A stretch of 9,780 nucleotides of DNA from Actinomycetes bacterium. Its GTDB lineage: Bacteria > Actinomycetota > Acidimicrobiia > Spongiisociales > UBA5794. Below the pieces are notes generated by a model that saw only the letters and a list, made by a program, of their open reading frames with translations, was not told the origin of the DNA and made no database searches. The stretch is from NCBI GenBank assembly GCA_024640745.1, contig JAHEEL010000079.1:1-9780 (forward strand), in the 5' to 3' direction. The position numbers were made by a program, and so were the translations under genes. Numbering within the stretch: position 1 is the first letter of the stretch; the number at the start of each line of letters is the position of its first letter. Positions 1 to 6,504 of the stretch are shown here, piece after piece.

Positions 1-248
1 ACCCGACCGACCGCCGACCCGACGCCGGCGAGCTCCGGCGTCGCTGCCGGCACGGCAACGACGACGGTCCTCTCAGAGGTTGTCGTCGTTGACGGAATGG
101 TCGTCGACACCTCGGCGGCAGCGGTCGTGGTCGGGGGCACGGCCGCCGGCTCTGCGCTCGACGTGGCCCCGAACATGGCGACGAGTGCGACGACTCCAAT
201 GGCGGTCACAACAAGTCCGGCCGCGGTTGACGTGGAAGCAGCGCGCAC
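1..248 (-). CDS. Membrane-anchored or exported protein with Thr/Ala/Pro-rich linker (partial, runs off left edge)
   Basis: I do not recognise a family. The frame is open from a GTG at 248-246 to the window edge, giving 82 visible residues. The GTG shares its first base with the TAG stop of the upstream gene (TAGTG), which is typical of translational coupling, and a GAGG lies about 8 nt before it. The protein begins VRAASTSTAAG, has one hydrophobic segment at about residues 9-28, and then a long Ser/Thr/Ala/Pro-rich stretch (residues 29-58) typical of actinobacterial extracytoplasmic linkers. It is therefore either anchored with the bulk outside the cell or cleaved and secreted. The functional domain, if any, lies beyond the window. 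A segment at residues 60-73 (RTVVVAVPAATPEL) resembles RTVTVVDPPSNTAA in the neighbour, so the two may share ancestry or composition. Reality of the gene is likely because of the coupling, clean frame and membrane segment. Its function is unknown. Confidence 0.72.
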   Translation of the reverse strand, partial: MRAASTSTAAGLVVTAIGVVALVAMFGATSSAEPAAVPPTTTAAAEVSTTIPSTTTTSERTVVVAVPAATPELAGVGSAVGR

Positions 249-862
249 TAGTCGTCCTCGTCCTCGTGATGATCGTCGTCGTGGTCGTCGTCGTGGTCGT
301 CGTCGTGGTCGTCGTCGTAATGGTCGTCGTCGTAATGGTCGTCGTGATCCTCGTCGTGATGAGTCGCCGTCGGATCCTCAGCCATCGTGGTCGTTGTGGT
401 CGGATCGGCCGCTGTGTTCGATGGTGGGTCGACCACCGTGACCGTCCGAACGACCGCCGGCGGGGTGGGTGGACCGGGGAGTTCGAGGCCCTCGGTGGCG
501 CAAATCTGCCGAAGGGCGTCAAGGGCGGCCTTCTCGAGCTCGGTAATCTCCCCAGCGGCTTCCCGCTCAACGAGGTCCAGACCCTCAGCGCCGCAGGCGG
601 CTTGGAGGTCTGCCTGGGTGAATGCCGGTGGCTCGGTGACGAAGACGGTCTCGGCGGTTTGCGCTTCCGTGGTCGTCACGGTGGACGGCGGAGCCTCGGC
701 GACGGCAACAGCCTCCTCGACCTCCTGCGTGGGCGCCTCATCGTTCGAGATGACGGCAGCCGCTGCCACCGCGCTCAGGGGGATCAGGAGCAGGCCCAGG
801 ATCAGCGAGATCGTGAACATGCTCGAACGTGGGCTGCTGCCTTTGGGTGAGCGATTCGTCAT
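248..862 (-). CDS. Envelope protein with N-terminal membrane segment and C-terminal His/Asp-rich tail
   Basis: No family recognised. The protein is 204 residues. The ATG at 862-860 is chosen because a perfect AAAGGAGG lies 5 nt upstream; an in-frame ATG 21 nt earlier precedes that site and is unlikely. In order: a basic N-terminus (1-14), a hydrophobic signal or anchor segment (about 15-38), a Glu/Ala/Thr/Pro-rich linker (40-80), a small helical region with two cysteines, C90 and C121 (about 80-128), a second Thr-rich linker (130-167), and a tail (168-204) made only of His, Asp, Glu and two Tyr. The tail holds ten histidines, mostly spaced every four or five residues (HYDDD twice, then HDDD three times). 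Such tails bind divalent metals in other proteins, so Zn, Ni, Cu, Co or Ca binding outside the membrane is a fair inference but is not shown. The gene overlaps the next gene by one base. It starts divergently from the secreted-protein gene at 1102. The C90/C121 pair could form a disulfide. Confidence 0.85.
   Translation of the reverse strand: MTNRSPKGSSPRSSMFTISLILGLLLIPLSAVAAAAVISNDEAPTQEVEEAVAVAEAPPSTVTTTEAQTAETVFVTEPPAFTQADLQAACGAEGLDLVEREAAGEITELEKAALDALRQICATEGLELPGPPTPPAVVRTVTVVDPPSNTAADPTTTTTMAEDPTATHHDEDHDDHYDDDHYDDDHDDDHDDDHDDDHHEDEDD
251..361 (-). repeat. Trinucleotide/12-bp tandem repeat coding the His/Asp tail
   Basis: This stretch is built from GTC/GTG triplets on the plus strand (GAC/CAC codons on the minus strand). 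Its core is three copies of a 12-bp unit coding HDDD (272-307) beside two 15-bp units coding HYDDD (308-337). All Asp codons in this core are GAC and the units differ by only a few bases. This suggests recent expansion by slippage, and copy number may vary between strains. It also creates long spurious open frames in other phases (poly-Val, poly-Thr, poly-Arg). Confidence 0.85.
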
Positions 863-867
863 CGGTT

Positions 868-873
868 CCTCCT
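868..873 (-). promoter_or_regulatory. Ribosome binding site AGGAGG deciding the start of the His/Asp-tail gene
   Basis: AGGAGG on the minus strand, extended to AAAGGAGG at 868-875, lies 5 nt before the ATG at 862. It lies inside the longer reading frame that starts at 883, so it argues for the shorter protein. Confidence 0.8.
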
Positions 874-926
874 TTGCGAACACTCTTAGTGGCCGAATAC
901 TGCAGCATGGAGCGATAACGCCGTGC

Positions 927-938
927 TAAGCGCGCTTA
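927..938. promoter_or_regulatory. 12-bp perfect palindrome in divergent spacer, possible operator
   Basis: TAAGCGCGCTTA is a perfect palindrome between the divergently transcribed genes at 862 and 1102, 64 bp before the minus-strand ATG and 163 bp before the plus-strand ATG. Its position is suitable for an operator of the minus-strand pair. I do not recognise the binding protein, and no regulator gene is adjacent. The symmetry does not extend past 12 bp, so chance is possible in GC-rich DNA. Confidence 0.35.
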
Positions 939-1013
939 AAGTGGTCGATAGCTTGTTGACACGCCGCCGCCGGGGGTTCAGACCGCCGTGCACGCTCGAT
1001 CGCGGAACGCACT

Positions 1014-1031
1014 TCACAGATTGATCACAGG
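1014..1031 (+). promoter_or_regulatory. PhoP-box-like direct repeat TCACAG-N5-TCACAG
   Basis: Two exact TCACAG copies (1014-1019 and 1025-1030) lie 11 bp apart, one helical turn, 71 bp before the ATG at 1102. OmpR/PhoB-type response regulators bind direct repeats of this period. The mycobacterial PhoP consensus, recalled from the literature, is TCACAGC-N4-TCACAGC, which this site matches at six of seven positions in each half. A clear -10 element could not be identified. Regulation by a PhoP-like protein is inference; no such gene is in the window. Confidence 0.45.
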
Positions 1032-1101
1032 CTCCGCGCGGCCTCAACACACTCGCAGTTCAACGTGGGTGCGGAACGATGTCCCGGTGTGAGGAGGGCT
1101 C

Positions 1102-1725
1102 ATGAAACGAAGAACCGCGATTCTGACGGCGGTGATTGCCGCCGCCATAGCGCTGGCCGCGCTCCCGGCGATCGCCGCCAACGCCGACCGGATCGACACG
1201 ACAGACCGCCCTGTGCGCACCTATCCACCGGCATGGGTCGACCAGAGCGCCGATGAGCTCCGAGATCAGATCGCGGAACGAGCCGCTGCCGCCGAGAACC
1301 GGATCTCTGCGTCCGATCGCCTCACCGACGAGCAGAAGAACGAGGCTCTTGCGAATCTCGCCGACGCGCTCGAGGCGATCGAGGTGATCGATCAACCCGC
1401 CGAGATCGTCGGAACCGCGATCTCTCGAGGCCAACTCCAGTTGATCGAATGGCGAGCGATCCGACACGACGTCGCACCCGATTTCGATGCGCATATCGCC
1501 CGGGATCTCGCTGGAGATTCCCGTCGCCTCGAGCATCTCGGGACAATCATCGGCTGGGCGGAATCTGCGGGAGAAGATATCGCCACCGTCATCGAGTTCC
1601 TCGACGCAGCATCTGCATCGCTGGAAACTGCCGCGAGCAACGGCACGGCTACCGAGCGCCACGACGCCGTGCACGTCGCTCGGGCGTGGATGACGAAGGC
1701 CCATGCAGCCCTCATGACCGGCTAG
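1102..1725 (+). CDS. Secreted alpha-helical protein of unknown function
   Basis: No family recognised. The protein is 207 residues and starts at an ATG with GGAGG at 1093-1097, 4 nt upstream. Residues 1-26 are a classical Sec signal peptide: MKRR, a hydrophobic Ala/Ile/Leu core, then an AIAANA cleavage region. The mature part has no further membrane segment and no cysteine. It is predicted mainly helical, with amphipathic stretches at about 49-69, 75-95, 104-120, 129-150 and 155-177. The stretch RLTDEQKNEALANL (73-86) faintly recalls the LTxxQ motif of Spy/CpxP periplasmic proteins, but that alone is too weak for a call. A His/Trp-containing C-terminal helix (187-204) follows. The gene stands alone, preceded by a PhoP-box-like repeat and followed by a strong hairpin, so it is probably monocistronic. 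An extracytoplasmic binding or stress role is a guess only. Confidence 0.85.
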   Translation: MKRRTAILTAVIAAAIALAALPAIAANADRIDTTDRPVRTYPPAWVDQSADELRDQIAERAAAAENRISASDRLTDEQKNEALANLADALEAIEVIDQPAEIVGTAISRGQLQLIEWRAIRHDVAPDFDAHIARDLAGDSRRLEHLGTIIGWAESAGEDIATVIEFLDAASASLETAASNGTATERHDAVHVARAWMTKAHAALMTG

Positions 1726-1742
1726 GAGTTCCGCGCCGCCGT

Positions 1743-1778
1743 TCCCGGTGGTGAGGGGATCTTCGCTCACCACCGGGA
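1743..1778 (+). terminator. Strong hairpin terminator after the secreted-protein gene
   Basis: The left arm 1744-1755 (CCCGGTGGTGAG) and right arm 1766-1777 pair perfectly over 12 bp, and T1743-A1778 adds a thirteenth pair. The loop is 10 nt. It begins 18 nt after the TAG at 1723-1725. There is no T-run after it, as is common for terminators in high-GC actinobacteria. Confidence 0.75.
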
Positions 1779-1822
1779 TCCCTGGGGCGAGCGACCTATT
1801 CGCATGTCACCCACAGGAACCG

Positions 1823-1854
1823 TTGAACTTCAGCATGCGCGCCGCCGATATACG
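1823..1854 (+). promoter_or_regulatory. Weak candidate promoter of the multi-receiver protein
   Basis: A TTGAAC (1823-1828) and a TATACG (1849-1854) lie in the short spacer after the hairpin terminator. The 20-nt gap is longer than the usual 17 for a sigma-70 promoter, so the pair may not act together. If TATACG is a -10 element, transcription would start near 1861-1863, right at the alternative GTG start, which would make that a leaderless start. Confidence 0.25.
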
Positions 1855-1898
1855 ACCCTGGAGTGAACCGAGGCGAAACCCACCAGAGGCCGGTGTCC

Positions 1899-3959
1899 AT
1901 GGAACGTGTGCCGTTTGATTCCGAAGCGGGGGATCCGTCGATCCCGGAATCGTCGACGGAATCCCACTCCGACGCGTCGGCTCCGCTGCGCGTCCTCCTG
2001 GTCGGCGACGGCACGTCGATGCCCAAAATCGAACAGCGCATGGCCGACGGCATCGATCAGGGCAGATACATCGTCGACCACGTCGAGACGCTTGCGGACG
2101 CCTTCGGTGCAATCCTCACCAGCGAACACGAGGTCTACGTCGTCGATCACTACGTCGGCCCACGTACCGGTTTCGACCTCCTCGCACGCATCACCGAAGA
2201 AGGGCTGCGGGTTCCGGTGGTGTTCGTTGTCGGCTCATCGGACCACGGCACCGGCGTGACCGCCGTGGCGGCGGGAGCCGCCTGCTACATCGTGGAAGAT
2301 CAGATCGACTCGGACCTGCTGGAGCAGTGCCTGATCCAGGCGGTTGCCCAACGAACGGCCCTCTCACGACTCACCGAGGCCGGCGTCGCCATCGACGGCG
2401 CCCCACCGACGAAGGCTCAGATCCTCTCGCACATTGCAGAGCGCCTGCGGAACCCGGCTGCCGAGATCTTGGACTACGCACGGGACTCCCTCATGTATGC
2501 GCTGCCGGCCCACACGGTCGAGGCTCTGGCATCGATCGAAGACCAGGCCAACGGCTTGTTGACTCTGGCCAACGACCTGGTCGATCTCTCGATGCTCGAG
2601 GCCGGACATCTCGAATTCGCCTCAGCCCAGTTCAGCTTGCGCGGACTCGTTGCCAACGTGAAGCGTCTGCTCGAGACGACGACGAAGGGGCGCCCGATCC
2701 AGATCGCTGACCAAGTGGCGGACGATGTGCCGGATATCATCACTGGGGACCCAGGCCGTCTCCGTCGCATCATCGCCCGCTTCGCCGAATCCGTGATGGA
2801 GCGAACCGCCTGCGATCGCATAGTCCTCGACGTCGGCGTTGCGGAGCGCAACACGACCACCGTCACGCTGCACTTCGCTGTTCATCCTGCCGATCACGTT
2901 CCCGTCGACGGCAGCGATGACCGTCCATCGCCCGCCGAGGAACACATCGCACTCGGGATGCCGGTGGTGCTCGAGACGCTGTCTCGCATGGGTGGTCGGA
3001 TCGCACTGAGCGAAGAGGAACGGCGGAGCGACGGGATCCAATTCATCATCCGCCTCGAGATGGCCGCCGAGAAGGCGGAAGTCGCGAAGCCGGTCATTTC
3101 CCGGGCGGCTGCCGAACGTCCGATCCTTGTTCTCGCCGACTCGGTCACTGATCGTCGCTCAATGCTCAAGGCGCTCAGCGAGGCGAATCTGCCGCACGTC
3201 GTCGCTACCAGCGTCGACGATTGGATAGAGATGCGAGAGTCGAGCATCGACAACCCGGTGATGCCGGCTCTCGCCGTCATCGACTCCACGCACGACTCGT
3301 TCGCCGAGGCAGACCGCTTCATCCAACGGTCGCCTGAACTGATTCCGATCGTCGTTGTCGCCGCATCCGGCCGCCGCGGCGACGCGGCGCGGTGCCGTCA
3401 CCACGGCATCAGCGGCTATCTCGCAAAGCCGGTGCAGGACAACGACTTGGTCGACGTGGTCGTGTCGACCCTTGGTCTTGCTGCTTCCGGCGACACGACA
3501 ACGCTGGTCACGCGGCATTGGCTCCGGGACGGTCGGCCAAGTCTGCAAATCCTCGTTGTCGACGACAGCCAGACCAATCGCTTCCTCATGACCCGCATGC
3601 TCGAAGAGCGCGGCCATTCGACGACCGCCGCTTCCGACGGCATCGAGGCCGTCGAAATGGTTGAACGGGCCAGATTCGACGTTGTGTTGATGGATGTGAT
3701 GATGCCCGGCATGGATGGACTCGAGGCCACGAGGCTCATCTGCGAACGCCACGAGCCCTCGAATCGGCCGCTCATCATCGGGGTGTCGGCGTTCACCGAC
3801 GACACGAGCCAGGACCGGGGACGTGAAGCAGGCATGACGACGTTCCTCGCAAAGCCCATCCGCCCCGACGATCTGTACGCCGCCGTGGAACAGGGACATT
3901 CGGCGAAGACCGCTTCTGAAGACGAATCCGAGCCTGAGGCAGCGTCAGCGGGAAGCTGA
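1899..3959 (+). CDS. Multi-receiver signalling protein: REC - degenerate histidine-kinase core - REC - REC
   Basis: This is a 686-residue soluble protein with no membrane segment. The ATG at 1899 is chosen for AGAGG 9 nt upstream; a GTG at 1863 would add 12 disordered residues. REC1 (about 30-153) keeps the phospho-acceptor D83 but has G36-D37 for the acidic pair, V111 for Thr and E133 for the invariant Lys. The kinase-like part (about 172-388) still reads as a DHp plus ATPase fold, with LRNP at the H-box, NDLVDLSMLEAG in the second helix, GDPGRL (283-288) and MGGRI (364-368). However, the phospho-acceptor His is E181, the N-box Asn positions are R294 and S298, and the DxGxG and GxGxG nucleotide loops cannot be found. 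REC2 (407-523) keeps D462 and K510 but lacks one acidic residue and the Thr (A488). REC3 (549-665) is canonical: D555-D556, D599 in LMDVMMPGMDG, S630, K652-P653. There is no DNA-binding output domain. It probably receives phosphate at REC3 from another kinase or HPt protein, with the core serving for dimerisation. No partner kinase is nearby. Confidence 0.93.
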   Translation: MERVPFDSEAGDPSIPESSTESHSDASAPLRVLLVGDGTSMPKIEQRMADGIDQGRYIVDHVETLADAFGAILTSEHEVYVVDHYVGPRTGFDLLARITEEGLRVPVVFVVGSSDHGTGVTAVAAGAACYIVEDQIDSDLLEQCLIQAVAQRTALSRLTEAGVAIDGAPPTKAQILSHIAERLRNPAAEILDYARDSLMYALPAHTVEALASIEDQANGLLTLANDLVDLSMLEAGHLEFASAQFSLRGLVANVKRLLETTTKGRPIQIADQVADDVPDIITGDPGRLRRIIARFAESVMERTACDRIVLDVGVAERNTTTVTLHFAVHPADHVPVDGSDDRPSPAEEHIALGMPVVLETLSRMGGRIALSEEERRSDGIQFIIRLEMAAEKAEVAKPVISRAAAERPILVLADSVTDRRSMLKALSEANLPHVVATSVDDWIEMRESSIDNPVMPALAVIDSTHDSFAEADRFIQRSPELIPIVVVAASGRRGDAARCRHHGISGYLAKPVQDNDLVDVVVSTLGLAASGDTTTLVTRHWLRDGRPSLQILVVDDSQTNRFLMTRMLEERGHSTTAASDGIEAVEMVERARFDVVLMDVMMPGMDGLEATRLICERHEPSNRPLIIGVSAFTDDTSQDRGREAGMTTFLAKPIRPDDLYAAVEQGHSAKTASEDESEPEAASAGS

Positions 3960-3999
3960 GACACGAGACAGAAGACACGAGACATGAGACATGAGACGG
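3958..3999 (+). repeat. Array of six 7-bp tandem repeats (GAGACAN), plus-strand arm
   Basis: Six contiguous heptamers read GAGACAC, GAGACAG, AAGACAC, GAGACAT, GAGACAT, GAGACGG. The first begins inside the TGA stop of the signalling gene. No coding or insertion-sequence explanation is evident. It faces a second array on the other strand at 4006-4040, with only 6 nt between them. Confidence 0.8.
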
Positions 4000-4005
4000 T
4001 GGGGC

Positions 4006-4040
4006 CGGTCTCTCGTCGAGCGTTTCGGGTCTAGCGTCTC
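4006..4040 (-). repeat. Array of five degenerate 7-bp repeats, minus-strand arm
   Basis: Read on the minus strand from 4040 to 4006, five contiguous heptamers are GAGACGC, TAGACCC, GAAACGC, TCGACGA and GAGACCG. They share the GAGAC core and the 7-bp phase of the plus-strand array but are more diverged. The array ends 6 bp before the permease stop. Together the two arrays fill the whole spacer between the convergent genes and might fold into an imperfect stem acting as a two-way terminator. Confidence 0.55.
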
Positions 4041-4046
4041 CGGCGC

Positions 4047-6494
4047 CTACTCCATCACTCGGAGCGTCGATGGGAGGTCCATCTTCCGCAGCTTGCGCGG
4101 TGCGGTCAGCAGCGGAGCCAGGCCCACCGCGACCACTCCGACCCCAATCGCCCACAGCAGCGTCGCCGGGCTCATCTCCACGGGAATTGCTATCTCGGGC
4201 ATTGTCTGCGCCCACTGCGTGATGAAGTACCGGAACAAGGCAAGTCCCCCAAGGAGTCCAATGAGCGTGGCAACGACGCCGACGACGGCGCTCTCGAGCA
4301 TCAGCATGGCCACCACCGTTCGGCGCCGCACGCCGTAGGCGAACATCGTGGCGTGCTCGCGCTGTCGTTCATCAACGGCAATCGACGCCGCATTGAAGGC
4401 GATCAGCACTGCGAGCACCAGCACCACGGCCTCGAACAGCTGGAAGATCCCGACGAACTGTGCCATCAGATCCTCGATCAGCTGCGCCATCGAGTCGGCA
4501 CGCTGGACTGAAGTGACCGCTCCGACCTCGAGGAGCTCTGCCTGCAGGTCCCCGGTCGCAACGCCGTCGGCCGGCACCACCGACACGACATTCGCCAACC
4601 CATCGAGTCCGAGCAACGAGGCCTGCGTGGTCGACATGTAGGCCACCGAGCGGAAAGGGTGGCCGTTGATACCGGAGACGGTGAGGTCACTCGTCTCGAG
4701 CGCGAACGAGACCGGACCCGTTCGGCGCGGAAGCCGAACCGCCACCGTATCGCCCACCCCCACGTCCAGATCGGACGCCGCTTTCGGGGCAATCACGATG
4801 CCCGGCACCTCTCCCGGTAGCGAACCTTCTACGATGTCGGGCCGAAACAGGCCACCTTGCCAATCGACGAACTCGACGAACACATCGATCGGATCATCTG
4901 CTGGGCCGAGCTCCCCTCCGACGCGGAGCATCGCTTCGCCATCCGAAATCAAAGGTGAGACGAGCACGGCGCCGACCGGCCCGTTGTCCGAGGGATATAC
5001 CGAGTCCATCTCCACGATCACGCGATCGGGAATGCCTCCAGAGGCCTCTTCCCCGCCCTTTTCAATCGCCCCGAAGAACGAGTCGATGGAAGCAACCAGC
5101 ATCACCAGCACGGCAATGGTCGCACCAATACCGAGCGCGGTGAGAAGGCCCCGACGCGGTGCTCGCATGATGTTGCGGAGAGGCATCTGCTTGAACGTGT
5201 CACCGGGGAGCTTCACCCGGTGCACAAGCGGGGCCAACCCGCCTCCTCGCGAAGCGAGATGGCCGGTTCGGATGGCGTCCACCGGCGCCACGCGGATCGC
5301 GCGCCAGACGGGGATCGACACCGCGACCAGCGGGATGATCAGGCCGACGATCGCCGCAACCAGGAACACGTCCCACTGGGTCGGCGTCAGCCATTCGGGC
5401 ATCGGCAGGAACGACTCGAGGACGCCGCGCATGGCTGCGGCGATCGCCCATCCCATCACCACGCCGAGCACGACGCCAAGGATTGCGATCTGCACGCCCA
5501 TCAACATCGGGCGCATCGCGATCCAGCGCCGCCGCACGCCCAGGGCCATCGAGATCCCGATCTCGCGGCGGGTCTGATCGACCATCCGTGCGGTCAGGTT
5601 CACGGCGGCAGCCGCCGATCCGGCAAGAATGAGGACGGCGATGATGTTGAAGAACTGCTGGTCGCCCTCGATGTCTTCGTAGGTCAACGAGTAGGCCGCG
5701 TCGTCATCGGTGGTCGAGACGACCACGCCAATGTCGGGCATCGCCGTCGCGAACGATGCGGCGAGCTGCGCTGCGAACGCATCACGATCGGAGTCCGATT
5801 CGAGCGTTAGCACCAGATCGTTGATGGACCCGGGGAGTCCGGCGAACTCGCCGGCCGTTTCGACAGACGCGAACACCGCAGCGAAGTTCGCCTGACCGAA
5901 GAACCCGCCGCCTTCGGGTATGACGATGAAGAACTCGGGGGTGGTGGCGTGTCCAACGTACTCGATTTGTTGCCCGCCGCTGAGCGTGAGCGTGCCTTCG
6001 GCGGGGAGGTCGTAGTTGACGGCGAAGTTGCGCTCGAGCATCGACGTCAATCGAGCGGTATCGGACTCATCGAGCATTCGGCCCGCCTTGGTGAACAGCG
6101 CATTGATGGCCGGTCCGTCGTTGTCGAGCGGCACGCCGATGACCTCACCGCGGACAACGATGTCGCCGTCTGCGGTGGTCGTCGCAACCTGGACGGGAAC
6201 GCGCATGCGCTCCTCAGCGTCTGTGACAACGCCGGCGGTGTCGGCACGGTCGACGACGGCGAGCATCGATCCAGACTCGACGGCGGAGCCCTCCGCGAGC
6301 TCGACGCGCACGTCATACATGTTGAGCTGCTCGTAGGCGTTGTCTGCTGTGATCTTGCGCCACCGGGTCATGGACGACAGCCCGGAATAGGCGCCGACAC
6401 CGAGGGCGATGATGAGTGAGATGACGACCACCTGTACCCACCGGGATCGCAGGTCTCGCCACGACCACCTCAGCCAGAGTCCAAAGGAGTTCAT
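4047..6494 (-). CDS. ABC transporter permease, two FtsX/MacB-type halves
   Basis: This is an 815-residue inner-membrane permease. The ATG at 6494-6492 is chosen because AGGAGG lies 4 nt upstream; a TTG five codons earlier lacks such a site. Hydrophobic segments are at about 19-40, 281-301, 329-353, 375-397, 448-471, 685-705, 731-754 and 777-796, i.e. eight in two groups of four. Each half has a large extracytoplasmic domain after its first helix (about 41-280 and 472-684), as in MacB_PCD-FtsX proteins, so the protein looks like a fusion or duplication of two half-permeases. After the second helix of each half lie matching coupling-helix motifs, REIGISMALGVRRR (310-323) and REHATMFAYGVRRR (712-725), which contact the ATPase. 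It must pair with the ATPase encoded 8 nt upstream. This type VII ABC class works by mechanotransmission on envelope lipids, lipoproteins, peptides or drugs rather than by classic channel transport. The substrate cannot be read from sequence. No membrane-fusion partner is adjacent, as expected for a monoderm. Confidence 0.95.
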   Translation of the reverse strand: MNSFGLWLRWSWRDLRSRWVQVVVISLIIALGVGAYSGLSSMTRWRKITADNAYEQLNMYDVRVELAEGSAVESGSMLAVVDRADTAGVVTDAEERMRVPVQVATTTADGDIVVRGEVIGVPLDNDGPAINALFTKAGRMLDESDTARLTSMLERNFAVNYDLPAEGTLTLSGGQQIEYVGHATTPEFFIVIPEGGGFFGQANFAAVFASVETAGEFAGLPGSINDLVLTLESDSDRDAFAAQLAASFATAMPDIGVVVSTTDDDAAYSLTYEDIEGDQQFFNIIAVLILAGSAAAAVNLTARMVDQTRREIGISMALGVRRRWIAMRPMLMGVQIAILGVVLGVVMGWAIAAAMRGVLESFLPMPEWLTPTQWDVFLVAAIVGLIIPLVAVSIPVWRAIRVAPVDAIRTGHLASRGGGLAPLVHRVKLPGDTFKQMPLRNIMRAPRRGLLTALGIGATIAVLVMLVASIDSFFGAIEKGGEEASGGIPDRVIVEMDSVYPSDNGPVGAVLVSPLISDGEAMLRVGGELGPADDPIDVFVEFVDWQGGLFRPDIVEGSLPGEVPGIVIAPKAASDLDVGVGDTVAVRLPRRTGPVSFALETSDLTVSGINGHPFRSVAYMSTTQASLLGLDGLANVVSVVPADGVATGDLQAELLEVGAVTSVQRADSMAQLIEDLMAQFVGIFQLFEAVVLVLAVLIAFNAASIAVDERQREHATMFAYGVRRRTVVAMLMLESAVVGVVATLIGLLGGLALFRYFITQWAQTMPEIAIPVEMSPATLLWAIGVGVVAVGLAPLLTAPRKLRKMDLPSTLRVME

Positions 6495-6498
6495 GATG

Positions 6499-6504
6499 CC
6501 TCCT
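6499..6504 (-). promoter_or_regulatory. Ribosome site AGGAGG overlapping the stop of the ATPase gene
   Basis: On the minus strand the ATPase ends TAG and the sequence continues as TAGGAGG, so the stop codon at 6505-6503 supplies the first two bases of AGGAGG for the permease ATG at 6494. Ribosomes ending the ATPase therefore cover the permease start, which suggests coupled synthesis of the two subunits. Confidence 0.8.

Noticed and set aside
73..929. Several long frames rich in poly-Val, poly-Thr or poly-Arg over the left region.
   Set aside because: They arise from reading the GTC/GTG triplet repeat in the wrong phase; only the two coupled minus-strand genes have starts, ribosome sites and membrane segments.
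956..984. TTGACA at 956-961 as the -35 box of a plus-strand promoter.
   Set aside because: No acceptable -10 element lies 16-18 bp downstream (the sequence there is CAGACC), so the hexamer alone is not enough.
3159..3985. Minus-strand open frames of 189 and 246 codons opposite the receiver gene.
   Set aside because: They lie antisense to the canonical REC domains, lack recognisable domains, and are explained by GC-rich codon use on the plus strand.
3958..4040. CRISPR array.
   Set aside because: The repeats are 7 bp with no spacers and there are no cas genes in the window.
4666..5577. A 303-codon plus-strand frame opposite the permease.
   Set aside because: It is a Ser/Thr/Pro/Arg-rich antisense shadow of the membrane helices and periplasmic domains of the FtsX protein.
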